From JAIBBV01 sp044347745 (GTDB taxonomy: Bacteria > Bdellovibrionota_C > UBA2361 > JAFLCA01): 64,000 bases of DNA. The stretch covers positions 1 through 64,000 of the forward strand of contig JBIKUD010000006.1 of the NCBI GenBank assembly GCA_044347745.1, read 5' to 3'. Position numbers and translations under genes: made by a program. Position 1 is the stretch's first letter; each line of letters starts with the position of its first letter. This document shows, in pieces, positions 24,709-33,100 of the stretch. The notes under the pieces are model-generated. The model did not search any database. It was not told where the DNA came from and saw nothing but the letters and a program-made list of their open reading frames with translations.

Positions 24709-25605
24709 TTAGCGCATCTTGGGAGCAGTTGCGAGTAGGGCGATGCAGGCACAGGTGAGGTCGGGGGATTGGGCGATTTTTACCGAAAACAGGCTGCCTG
24801 ATATAAATCTCCGTTTCCTCCATCCCTGGTTCCATCCCTGGTCGGGGGCACCTCCATCCTCGCCATCCTGGTGGGGGGCACCCATAGCCTGGGACCCCTG
24901 CATCTCTCCCAGGTCAGCCCCTTTCCTGTCTCCCCCAAAACCCAGATTCCTTTGAATTTCAAACTCTGCCTCCCAGCTCCTAACCCCCAGCGCACCCCCC
25001 GCACCCTGGTTTCCTTGGTCCTGGTTTCCCTGGTCGGGGGCACCTATGCCGGCAATCCGCTTTAATCTCGCATCCTGGAAACCAAAAAACTCCGATACTA
25101 ATGGATACAGGCACTTAAACAGCGCTTCCTTAGCACAAACCAAAGCTACGGTCTTGGCTCCCGCATTCGCCAGTAGGTCAAACTCAGCCACACCGCCAAT
25201 TTGCCCCTTCAGTGTGTTTGATATTTGCCTGTCACTATGTTCAATATCGATACCCAGAGCCAAAAAATTACTTTGTAGCCCTAGAAGGCAACAACCAACC
25301 TCCCCGGTGTGAGAGATGGATCCAACCAAACCCGCGGCGAATAGAGGCACCCGACGCGCTCCTCGACCCACGGGAGTCGGCGACTGACCTAACATTTTCA
25401 TGGCCCCGTGAGCGGCAAATCGTCCCAAGCGGAATTGGGTTCGATAGGCGTCGCTGGATGCTTCATCCAGGAGCGCTAATTCTTCATTGAAAAGTTGGCG
25501 GGTGGTAGAGGTGCCCCCGACCAGTTCTGCAGGGTCCGAAGATTTAGCCCAAGCTAGGACCGCGCCGGGTGGTACGATATCCTTAAATTGCAAGCTATAG
25601 TCCAT
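24709..25605 (-). CDS. Phosphopantetheinyl transferase invaded in frame by repeats
   Basis: This 298-residue EntD/Sfp-type PPTase activates carrier proteins by moving phosphopantetheine from CoA. It has GSISHT (95-100), GIDIE (118-122, metal) and CAKEALFK (157-164). From about residue 187 to 262 a Gly/Asp/Gln-rich stretch, absent from family members I know, holds three GAPDQ or GAPHQ motifs. Each is a translated copy of GGTGCCCCCGACCAGG (25029-25044, 24867-24882, 24837-24852). The frame and the closing RRFISGSL...CIALLA segment remain intact, so the protein may still fold around the insert. ELVGGT near residue 27-32 is encoded by a further exact core (25510-25524). Confidence 0.85.
   Translation of the reverse strand: MDYSLQFKDIVPPGAVLAWAKSSDPAELVGGTSTTRQLFNEELALLDEASSDAYRTQFRLGRFAAHGAMKMLGQSPTPVGRGARRVPLFAAGLVGSISHTGEVGCCLLGLQSNFLALGIDIEHSDRQISNTLKGQIGGVAEFDLLANAGAKTVALVCAKEALFKCLYPLVSEFFGFQDARLKRIAGIGAPDQGNQDQGNQGAGGALGVRSWEAEFEIQRNLGFGGDRKGADLGEMQGSQAMGAPHQDGEDGGAPDQGWNQGWRKRRFISGSLFSVKIAQSPDLTCACIALLATAPKMR
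24837..24882 (-). repeat. Two repeat cores inside the PPTase gene
   Basis: CCTGGTCGGGGGCACC (24837-24852) and CCTGGTGGGGGGCACC (24867-24882) are reverse complements of the family core. They lie 14 bases apart and read GAPDQ and GAPHQ in the PPTase frame. Confidence 0.85.
25029..25044 (-). repeat. Repeat core inside the PPTase gene
   Basis: CCTGGTCGGGGGCACC, the exact reverse complement of GGTGCCCCCGACCAGG, is translated as GAPDQ near PPTase residues 188-192. Nearby CCAGG-rich satellites give the GNQDQGNQ tract. A further core GGTGCCCCCGACCAG lies at 25510-25524, in the region for residues 27-32. Confidence 0.85.
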
Positions 25606-25653
25606 TAGTCGGAGGATAGATAAAAATTAACAAAATGGATAGCATTGCGCCTT

Positions 25654-26100
25654 ATGGCATATTGGTTAGTAAAAACTGAGCCCGAAGTCTATTCAATTCA
25701 GGATCTTAAACGGGATAAGAGCACCCTCTGGGAGGGAGTACGTAACTACCAGGCTCGTAACTTTTTGAGTTCGATGAAAATAGGAGATCAAGTTCTGATA
25801 TATCACTCGAATGCTGAGCCTCCGGGGGTCGCAGGCATAGGGGTAGTAAAGGAACTAGCTCAGCCAGACCCTTCTCAATTCGATTCGCAAAGCGAATACT
25901 TTGATCCAAACTCAAAGCGAGAAGCTCCACGTTGGGTGGCACCCAAAATTGGCTTTTTGAAGATTTTTGATAACTTTTTGGCTCTTGAGTCTTTGAAAGT
26001 TAATCCAAAACTATCGGGGCTAGCTCTTTTAAGGCGTGGAAATAGACTTAGTGTTATGCCGGTAACTGAGGCCGAATTCTCAGTAATTCTAAAAATGTGA
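25654..26100 (+). CDS. EVE domain protein (THYN1-like)
   Basis: This 148-residue protein is a single EVE domain, a PUA-related fold that binds modified bases in nucleic acids in some members. It has the family start AYWLVKTEPEVYSIQDL, GVRNYQARNF near 30-39 and KIGDQVLIYHSN near 44-55, with the usual length. The ATG at 25654 gives MAYWL; a TTG three codons earlier is less likely. It is the first gene of a pair with map, which starts 1 base after its stop, and lies divergent from the PPTase gene 48 bases away. Confidence 0.9.
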   Translation: MAYWLVKTEPEVYSIQDLKRDKSTLWEGVRNYQARNFLSSMKIGDQVLIYHSNAEPPGVAGIGVVKELAQPDPSQFDSQSEYFDPNSKREAPRWVAPKIGFLKIFDNFLALESLKVNPKLSGLALLRRGNRLSVMPVTEAEFSVILKM

Positions 26101-26101
26101 T

Positions 26102-26869
26102 ATGGCCAATAAAATAACGATAAAAAATGCTCGAGAAATTGAGTTGATGCGGGAATCATGCCGAATAACCGCACAGATTTTGCATGAAGTCGGAGCGATT
26201 ATCCGTCCGGGTATAAGCACAGAAGATATCAATTCATTTGTTGATTCTAAAATGAAGGAGCTTGGCGCAACCCCCTCCACATTAAACTACAGAGGCTACC
26301 CCAAGTCTTGTTGCACCTCGATAAATGAGGTCGTTTGCCACGGCATCCCTAATCAACTCGTGGTTCTAAAAGAGGGAGACATTATTAACGTTGATGTGAC
26401 CAGCTATAAGAATGGCTTCCATGGGGATGCGAGTTGCATGTACTTGGTAGGAGAGGTGAGCCCTGAGGCGCGTGAATTAGTTGAAATTACCCACCAAGCA
26501 CTTGAAATCGGAATAGCAGAGGTTGGTCCTGGAAAGCATATTGGTGACATTGGCGCTGCTATTCAAGATTTTATTAGAGGCACAGAGCGCGGATACGGAA
26601 TTGTTCGCGAGTATACTGGGCATGGGATAGGGCGCGAGTTCCATGAATCACCTCAGGTAATTCATGTCGGGCGCCGTGGACAAGGTGATTTGATGAAGCC
26701 AGGTATGACTTTTACGATTGAGCCTATGATTAATGCTGGCACTGCTAAGACCACGTTATCTAAGCTTGATGGATGGACCGTTAGAACGGCCGATGGGAAG
26801 TTATCAGCGCAGTGGGAACACACGGTACTTGTCACGCCAAACGGATGTGAAATTCTGACCAAGATCTAA
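26102..26869 (+). CDS. map: Type I methionine aminopeptidase
   Basis: This 255-residue metalloenzyme removes the starting Met from new proteins. The family pattern is visible: NEVVCHGIP (His site), INVDVTSYKNGFHGD (first Asp ligands), TGHGIGREFHESPQ (His ligand), FTIEPM (Glu ligand) and the late QWEHTVLV (Glu ligand). The length fits the short bacterial form. It follows the EVE gene by one base and is likely cotranscribed. The stop is followed by a C9 run. Confidence 0.95.
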   Translation: MANKITIKNAREIELMRESCRITAQILHEVGAIIRPGISTEDINSFVDSKMKELGATPSTLNYRGYPKSCCTSINEVVCHGIPNQLVVLKEGDIINVDVTSYKNGFHGDASCMYLVGEVSPEARELVEITHQALEIGIAEVGPGKHIGDIGAAIQDFIRGTERGYGIVREYTGHGIGREFHESPQVIHVGRRGQGDLMKPGMTFTIEPMINAGTAKTTLSKLDGWTVRTADGKLSAQWEHTVLVTPNGCEILTKI

Positions 26870-26983
26870 CCCCCCCCCATCGTGAGAATGAATATCTGAG
26901 CGCGAAATGTTGAGCCTCCCACACCCAGTTACAACCTCAGACTAGTCGCATCGGTTAGTGAACACTAAAGAGCGGTAGTAAAA

Positions 26984-27967
26984 CTAAAGAAGGAGTGGTT
27001 TAAGACACTCGCATAGTTTTGGCTGGTTTGGCGGGAAGAGACCTGGTGGGTAGGCGACGGAGTAGTCTCCAATTTGCCATCTTTTTCTGACAGCTCGCGC
27101 TAGGTTTATTGCGTACTTTACCTCAGCAATAAATGCCTGCCTGATAGATCGTTTTTCGCTGAGGCACCACATACGCTTGCCGTTGCGTTTCGATTTGTAG
27201 TTAAAAGTGAATATTTGCGATCTAAGTCGTGATTCTCCTAGAATCGTTTTTTTGAGATTTTCACGTTTTTCTCGAGCGCGTCTCTCGAGGAGTCGAACCC
27301 TTTTGACGAGAAGGGAATTCCATTTTTTGATTTCGGAATCATCTTTTATTCCAAAAGAATGAAGCCATGCATTTGGCTCAAGTTCAAATTGGTAGAGCTC
27401 TTTAGTTGAATTTATAAGTCGAGAGGCTTCCCGATCGTAGCCGCTTGGGCAATGTGATTGAGGTGGGAGTTGGCGAAATCTGGTTCTGCGAGGGTAAGCA
27501 AAGGTACGATTCGGTTCCTGCTTAATGTACATTTTCCAGCTTGAAAAGCCTGGGAATTCTTCAATCGAGTCGACTAAGTTGTCTTTGGCTGGGTTCGCAT
27601 ACAGATAAGCCAGCGCCATAAGGGCTCGAAGGGGTGATAGGACAACTGGGCTGTCGAATCCCTCGCACCAAATGGTTCGCTTTTTCCAGCCCATGAGAAT
27701 ATTAAATCGGTGGGCCGTTTCAGCTTTGAAGTAACCGAGGAAATTTGAGGTATCGGTCGGATTGATAACCGTAAGCAACATATGGATATGGTTGCCATTC
27801 ACGAGGAAGTGGGATAGCCGCACCGGATAGAGGGCTTTAGCCCGGCTAAGGCAGCCTGCGATGATCGAACGTGCTAGGGGGTTTGCGAGTAGCAAAAGCC
27901 CTTGCTCTAGAGAACAGGTGACAAATAGTACGTCGTTGTTGCGAAAATATTTTCGTGGTGCTGGCAT
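26984..27967 (-). CDS. REP-associated tyrosine transposase (Y1/HUH, RAYT-like)
   Basis: This 327-residue protein is of the IS200/RAYT group of single-strand transposases. It has the HUH pair HIH at residues 60-62 (NGNHIHMLLTV) and the catalytic Tyr region YLYANPAKDNLV starting at 121, which matches the YxxxNP block of REP-associated transposases. These act on short palindromic repeats. It is longer than the ~165-220 residues usual in the family, with an extra basic C-terminal part. Single repeat cores lie within 130 bases of its start, and paired copies spread through the next 15 kb, so it is the best candidate to mobilise the GGTGCCCCC family. Confidence 0.8.
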   Translation of the reverse strand: MPAPRKYFRNNDVLFVTCSLEQGLLLLANPLARSIIAGCLSRAKALYPVRLSHFLVNGNHIHMLLTVINPTDTSNFLGYFKAETAHRFNILMGWKKRTIWCEGFDSPVVLSPLRALMALAYLYANPAKDNLVDSIEEFPGFSSWKMYIKQEPNRTFAYPRRTRFRQLPPQSHCPSGYDREASRLINSTKELYQFELEPNAWLHSFGIKDDSEIKKWNSLLVKRVRLLERRAREKRENLKKTILGESRLRSQIFTFNYKSKRNGKRMWCLSEKRSIRQAFIAEVKYAINLARAVRKRWQIGDYSVAYPPGLFPPNQPKLCECLKPLLL

Positions 27968-28024
27968 ATCATAGATCTATTCGCAGAATTTCCCGAAAAG
28001 TTGCGTGTTGAAGGAGCATTTTTT

Positions 28025-28135
28025 GGTGCCCCCGACCAGGCTTGAGGAGTCAGGGGGCGGGTCCCGCGGCAGAGAGGGGAGGTTTGGATGGATAGGTGCC
28101 CCCGACCAGGCCTCTGAGGACCAGGCCTCTGAGGC
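28025..28135. repeat. Repeat cores upstream of the RAYT gene
   Basis: GGTGCCCCCGACCAGG occurs at 28025-28040 and again at 28095-28110. The second runs into two tandem copies of CCAGGCCTCTGAGG(A/C) at 28106-28135. The stretch lies 58-168 bases from the RAYT start, the position where such genes commonly keep their own REP copies. Confidence 0.75.
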
Positions 28136-28329
28136 TTTTGCGGCCGACCCCTTATTCTGCGCCCTGAGCGGGCTGGGGAAATTTCCCATATCTAACACTT
28201 AAGCAATTGATAATTATTAAATATGGGCGAAACGCAAGAGCTTGTTGTTTAAGGACTTAAGACCAGATAGGAGAATGACATCGCCTGAGATCGCGAAAGT
28301 TACATTGTGCCAAGCCCCATGGAGGCCAT

Positions 28330-28938
28330 ATGGGTTTCATTTTTTCTTTCTGCGTATTAGCCTTAACATTAGTGGCGAATATTGCCGTGGCCCAGTCAGT
28401 TGCCTCTGGTGCAGTTTCAGGTCAATTTGAAGTAACACCACTTGGGTCGGCGAGTTACTCAATTCCCATATCACTTCCTCCCGGAACTGCGGGTATGGAA
28501 CCAAAGTTGTCACTCGTCTATGACAGTAGCGAAAATCGCGGGCACTTTGGAATGGGCTGGAATCTCACAGGCCTCTCAAAAATCACCCGCTGCGCGCCAA
28601 GCCTAATCGACGACAATATTCAGTCTGGAATTGAATTTTCTTCAACTGATCGCTTTTGTTTGGATGGGCAGAAGTTAGTCGCGATAAATGGCGCTTATGG
28701 TGCCGATAACACTGAGTATCGAACCCAAATTGAAACATTCTTAAAAACGGACTTACCTATCGATATGGGTTTAACCTGGTGGGGGGCACCTGCCACGGTT
28801 GTGCCAAGATTTGTTCAGTTAGTGCCATTTATTGTGCGTTTTTTGGGGGTTAGTAGTGAGAGTAAGGGGGGCGGTCACCTGCGGAAGGTAGGTGCCCCCC
28901 ACCAGGCGACAGACGAGGCGAGGGCCGCCAGAGGTTAG
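28330..28938 (+). pseudogene. Truncated SpvB-type toxin N-terminal domain
   Basis: The 202-residue frame begins with a signal peptide (cleavage near AVA-QS at about 20) and continues with the SpvB domain: TPLGSASYSIPISLPPGTAG, LSLVYDSS and GMGWNLTGLSKITRC. Full SpvB/TcaC-type proteins run to over 1,000 residues, often with RHS repeats and a toxin domain. Here homology stops around residue 145, exactly where a 132-bp repeat element begins (28775), and the rest of the frame is repeat-derived (WWGAPAT...VGAPHQAT). A good SD, GGAGG, precedes the ATG. The missing C-terminal part was not found nearby. It is best read as a broken remnant. Confidence 0.7.
28775..28906. mobile_element. 132-bp element with REP-type inverted ends
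   Basis: CCTGGTGGGGGGCACC (28775-28790) and GGTGCCCCCCACCAGG (28891-28906) are exact 16-bp inverted ends. The inside (tgccacggttgtgcc... on) is unlike the other long copies but of the same length. It lies at the break of the SpvB-type gene. Confidence 0.75.
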
Positions 28939-28962
28939 GTTTAGGTTTACCTTGGATATGTA

Positions 28963-28978
28963 GGTGCCCCCGACCAGG
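28963..28978. repeat. Single repeat core before the lipoprotein gene
   Basis: GGTGCCCCCGACCAGG is exact and lies 28 bases before the ATG of the duplicated-domain lipoprotein gene. Confidence 0.75.
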
Positions 28979-29006
28979 AGAAAATATCGGTTAAACAAGG
29001 AGTGTT

Positions 29007-30116
29007 ATGAGAGAGTCCGTTTCAGTCTTGACCACCACTTTACTTGCCATGGCAACTTTGCCGAGTTGCCGGGAAGAAATAGCCGGAAGTAGAGAGGCGT
29101 ATACCGCCCCTCAGATTTCTGGTTTGTTTGAGCGTCGTCCAACCTTTATCAAAATTGGCGAGGAGGTCTTGATTGCCGTAAATCAGCGCGGCGAAGATCT
29201 ATTCTTATTTAAAACCGCGAGCGGATATGGCGAAGCTGGGGCTGAAGCTTCTTTGGCCGGTAACGGCATTGGCCTCGATCGCCCGGTTGCGAGCATTTAT
29301 TCACGTATTTATCCACTTGAGGCCCTGGCCCTCGTTAAAAATAATTGGCATCGCATTTATAGCGCGGTAAGGGATGATGGCCAAAGATTTTCTGACGCCG
29401 TTGACGCAGATTTAGTGAAAGAGGTTTTTCGCTCGATTGCATCAGACCCACTGCCAGAGTCCTATTTTCCAGAAAATAATGAATATCGAGTGACCTATGG
29501 CAATGCCTCTGAATCTCATGCCTCTGCTCAAATCATTCCGGTGCATTTAAGTTTGGGCGAGTCTACGCTTCTACAAGTGGCTCAGCGTAACGGCCAGCTC
29601 GAGTTCTATAAAACATCGTCCGGCTATGCGACTTTGGGAAATAAAACCTATGTCGGCGGAACGGGAGGAAGTTATGAAGTAAGTTTTAGTGATCACTACA
29701 TGGGCATCACTCCTGAAGAGGCAGTAGCTCATACAGGAGGAGATTGGCAGGTCATTTATAAAGCAGCGCTTAAACAAGCGCGTATTATTCCCGATTCGGT
29801 TTGGCCTTCACTGGTCCGTGAAACGTTTTGTCCGGAGTGCCCAGTACCAGTTGGCGGCATGGTTGAGCTTAGAGTCGAGGATGGAAGAGTGAAAGGGCCG
29901 GTTCAGGGCATGTTCGATACACTTGCAAATTCAGATCCCTCAATTGGAGATTTGTCGAGATTAAATCTGCCAAGCGCAGTTAACGAGGAAATTGAACGCG
30001 AGCGACGCGTGGCTGATATGAACGCACGGCTTGCCATAGTTGGTAAAATCGATCGAGTGATTGAGGAGCTGCGTCGGTTGGAGGAGCTTAAAGCGCAAGA
30101 GCCTCTATCAAAGTAA
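29007..30116 (+). CDS. Exported lipoprotein candidate with a duplicated domain
   Basis: This 369-residue protein has a signal peptide and a lipobox-like LPSC with Cys21. A ~100-residue unit occurs twice, at about 47-145 and 178-275. Paired segments are GEEVLIAVNQRGEDLFLFKT / GESTLLQVAQRNGQLEFYKT, a SGY motif in both, then a Trp-containing stretch (NNWHRIYSAVR / GDWQVIYKAAL). Residues 275-283 hold CPECP. The C-terminus is a charged helix. I recognise no family. AAGGAG four bases before the ATG is a strong ribosome-binding site. It lies between repeat elements and a large secreted lipase-like protein. Confidence 0.65.
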   Translation: MRESVSVLTTTLLAMATLPSCREEIAGSREAYTAPQISGLFERRPTFIKIGEEVLIAVNQRGEDLFLFKTASGYGEAGAEASLAGNGIGLDRPVASIYSRIYPLEALALVKNNWHRIYSAVRDDGQRFSDAVDADLVKEVFRSIASDPLPESYFPENNEYRVTYGNASESHASAQIIPVHLSLGESTLLQVAQRNGQLEFYKTSSGYATLGNKTYVGGTGGSYEVSFSDHYMGITPEEAVAHTGGDWQVIYKAALKQARIIPDSVWPSLVRETFCPECPVPVGGMVELRVEDGRVKGPVQGMFDTLANSDPSIGDLSRLNLPSAVNEEIERERRVADMNARLAIVGKIDRVIEELRRLEELKAQEPLSK

Positions 30117-30194
30117 AGCAGAAAGATCGGGATGGTTTTATAAAAGTTAATGATTGCAAAATTTTTACAATCTTTAGTGGCAGAGTGTTCCCCT

Positions 30195-33100
30195 ATGAAT
30201 AGATTCACTAATGCAATTATTTGCTTGAAATCCGCGCTGAGTAAGTCAATTTGGGCCGCTCTTGTGAGCATTTTGGTTATGGCTCAAACAGCAAAGGCTA
30301 TTACAGATTGTGATACGATTACACATTCGTTTCCTCTGAGCGGCGAGATTGAAGTAGCCAATTTATTCATGCCACGATTCCCTCACGCGCTCGGTACTTT
30401 AAAAGGGTACTCGATTCAGTTTATTGGCACCTGTGGCTATTCAGGAGGTTTTGAGAATATAGGGCCAAGTTCGTTTAGTGTGGTCCCGTCAGCCAGATGT
30501 GAATATTGGACAACCTTTGGGCCCGGTCTTTCCATGTATGCAGTTGGACAGTCCTTTCTTAGTTCAGCTTCAGGTGGGCCATTTGCTGTTAGCCCCTACG
30601 ATGGTGTTACAGACTACGCTGGAATGTCAGGGACGAAACAGACTCTTGCTACAGTGTTTAATGAGAAATTTATTAATCCTCTAGGCTTCCCCGCTCAAAG
30701 CCATTCGTTGTTCGTAGATTCCTGGTCCAGTGCTCCAGTACCCGTTTCTGTCCTGCTTCCATTTGGTTCAGACAGATTTATGAAATGGACGTCGATGCCC
30801 CCTGGATTCGGTGGAGCAAAAATTACTACTAACTGGGGTGTAAATGCCATCTTAAGTTTCAGTTATATGTATCAGTTCAATGCATCGTCAGGGGCGGACT
30901 GCGATCAGGATGGGGTATCTGATCGCTGCGAAATTCTCCTGCAAGGTGCGATGGACAGCAACCAAGATGATACTCCGGACTCATGCCAGGCAAGTGATTG
31001 CAATAACAATTTGATTGCTGATTTAGATGAAATTGAAAATGGCGCTCCTGATTGTAATGCTAATTTTGTTCTTGATTCTTGCGAAATTGCGTCGGACCCT
31101 GCGCTTGATGCTGCGTTCGATTTTGCCAATGATGGAATTCTCGATCAATGTCAGGGGTTAGTTCGTTGGTCTAAGCCTGCTGACCCAATGCTGGGGATTA
31201 GGGGAGCTAAAATCGAGGTGTATTCAATTTCTGGTACAGAGTCAGATCCTGTGTTCGGAACTATCCCGCCTGAGGCTGGAGGCATTTCTACGCTAAGTGG
31301 TGATGACGGAAAATTCATAATTCCGCGGGAGTATTTTACCCAGCCCTTAGGGCCATCTGAAATTGGCCGTGGAATACGAGCCAGCATTGATTATACTGAT
31401 GATACCGGATTCCAGGTAGTAAGAAGAGTTTCCAACTATCCTAACTGGGACCCTCTTAGCCCAGTTCGAGCTGGATATTTTGATTCAAAGATCTATTTTC
31501 CGCCGCCGGTTGTTTTTCAAGCTGGCGTGTTGGCTGAAATAAATAAGGGCGGAGTGCACCAAATCCGAAGATTTCTTACTCTAGATCAAACCGCGAGTAA
31601 TAATGAGGCGGCTGAGTCCAAGATTAAGCGCGGGGAGTTCAGTTCTGGCTTAAATCTGTACACACGTGAGCCGATACCAGCGTTTTTATTTTTTGCTATT
31701 CCCTCTGGAGCCCAGGGGTCAGCCCTAATTAAAAACGATGGAGTTGCCTGGGGTTATAACAATAATCCGCGCACAGCTAGTGCCAGCATTGTTCATGCAA
31801 ATGCCTTTTCATTAGAAGCCTTTATAGTTCAGAAAGTTAAACCTCAACTTGATCTCGTCACTTCTGGCTTAGATTCGTGGAGGCTTCCTTTAAACATTGC
31901 TGCGCATAGTTATGGAGGATTAATTGCGCGGAAGTGGCTTACGCTCGGTTTCTCGTACCCTACGGTAGATCGCTTTGTTAGTTTTGACGCGCCACATGGT
32001 GGCACTACCCTTGGAAACTCAATTTACTGGGGAAGTTGGTTTCATGAATTTAGCCTAAACGGTATGGCGACAGGCTTTAATCAGGCACCTCAGTTCCCTG
32101 GGTGGAATGCGAGCCATAAACGCGGCACAAACATGAAGACCCTCTTATTTAGCAATGTTAACGATAGTCCCATCGATTTTATTCGGCCATACACAACTCC
32201 ATTTGGTATCGGTCGAACCATGTTGTACCCAATTTTGGGCGGTGGGCCGGTGCAGCCAAACGGGCACTGTGGAAGATTTATTGGGGGTTGGGAACTAGAA
32301 GTTTTCTCCGGCAATCATTACATCCAGAATTACCTTCCGACAATTGTCTCCGCCGGGCGTTTCTTTGCGTACGGGACAAGACCAGGTCTTGGGGATGATA
32401 TTGATCCGGACGGGGTGGTGGCGCTTAGTAGGTACTCGAAGCGACCAGATGATGCGGTGTATATGGGTATGTGTAGCTCTAGTTCCTTAGCACCAGTCGT
32501 CCCACCTTCGGTGCTTCAGAAGCAGCTGTCGCTTGTTTCTGGTGGACAAAGCCAGGCTGCTTTCGAGGTTGATTCAGTTGGGCTTACCCGTATTGAAGCT
32601 GTTGTTGTACCAGCAAGTGCTACCCTAAATGTATTCAGTTCTTCAGGTCTACAGCTTGTAAAGCAGAACGTAACGACGCGAGCGCTAGATACAAATTCTG
32701 GATACTACACGTCTTTTGATGTCAACATGCCTAGTACTGGGCAACGCTTGTTGCGGCTAAGTGCTTCTAGCGCAGCTCAGGCTAACTTTGGAATTTTCTT
32801 CCCAAATGATCGCTTCCTGCAGGTTGAGACTGACCAAAGTGCTTATCAGCAATCAGCATCTGTGATCGTACGGGCAAAACTACAAAATTCCTTGGGGCAA
32901 ACTATCTTGCCCACAGCAGGGTCAATTTTGGTAACGCTTAGGCAACCTGACAATTCAAGTATATCACTCACTTTGTTCGATGACGGGCAGCACCAAGATC
33001 AAGCTGCCGGGGATGGAATTTTTGCTCAGATGTTTAGTCCTGGGACTCAATCAGGCTTCTATCTTTTGGATGCTGAGGCAAATTTAACTGTGGGTGGGGT

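Noticed and set aside
26870..26880. C9 run after the map stop
   Set aside because: Simple homopolymer outside any gene; may be a sequencing or slippage site, with no further structure.
28775..28906. Possible IS element with its own transposase
   Set aside because: Only 132 bp between the inverted ends with no coding frame; it is non-autonomous at most.
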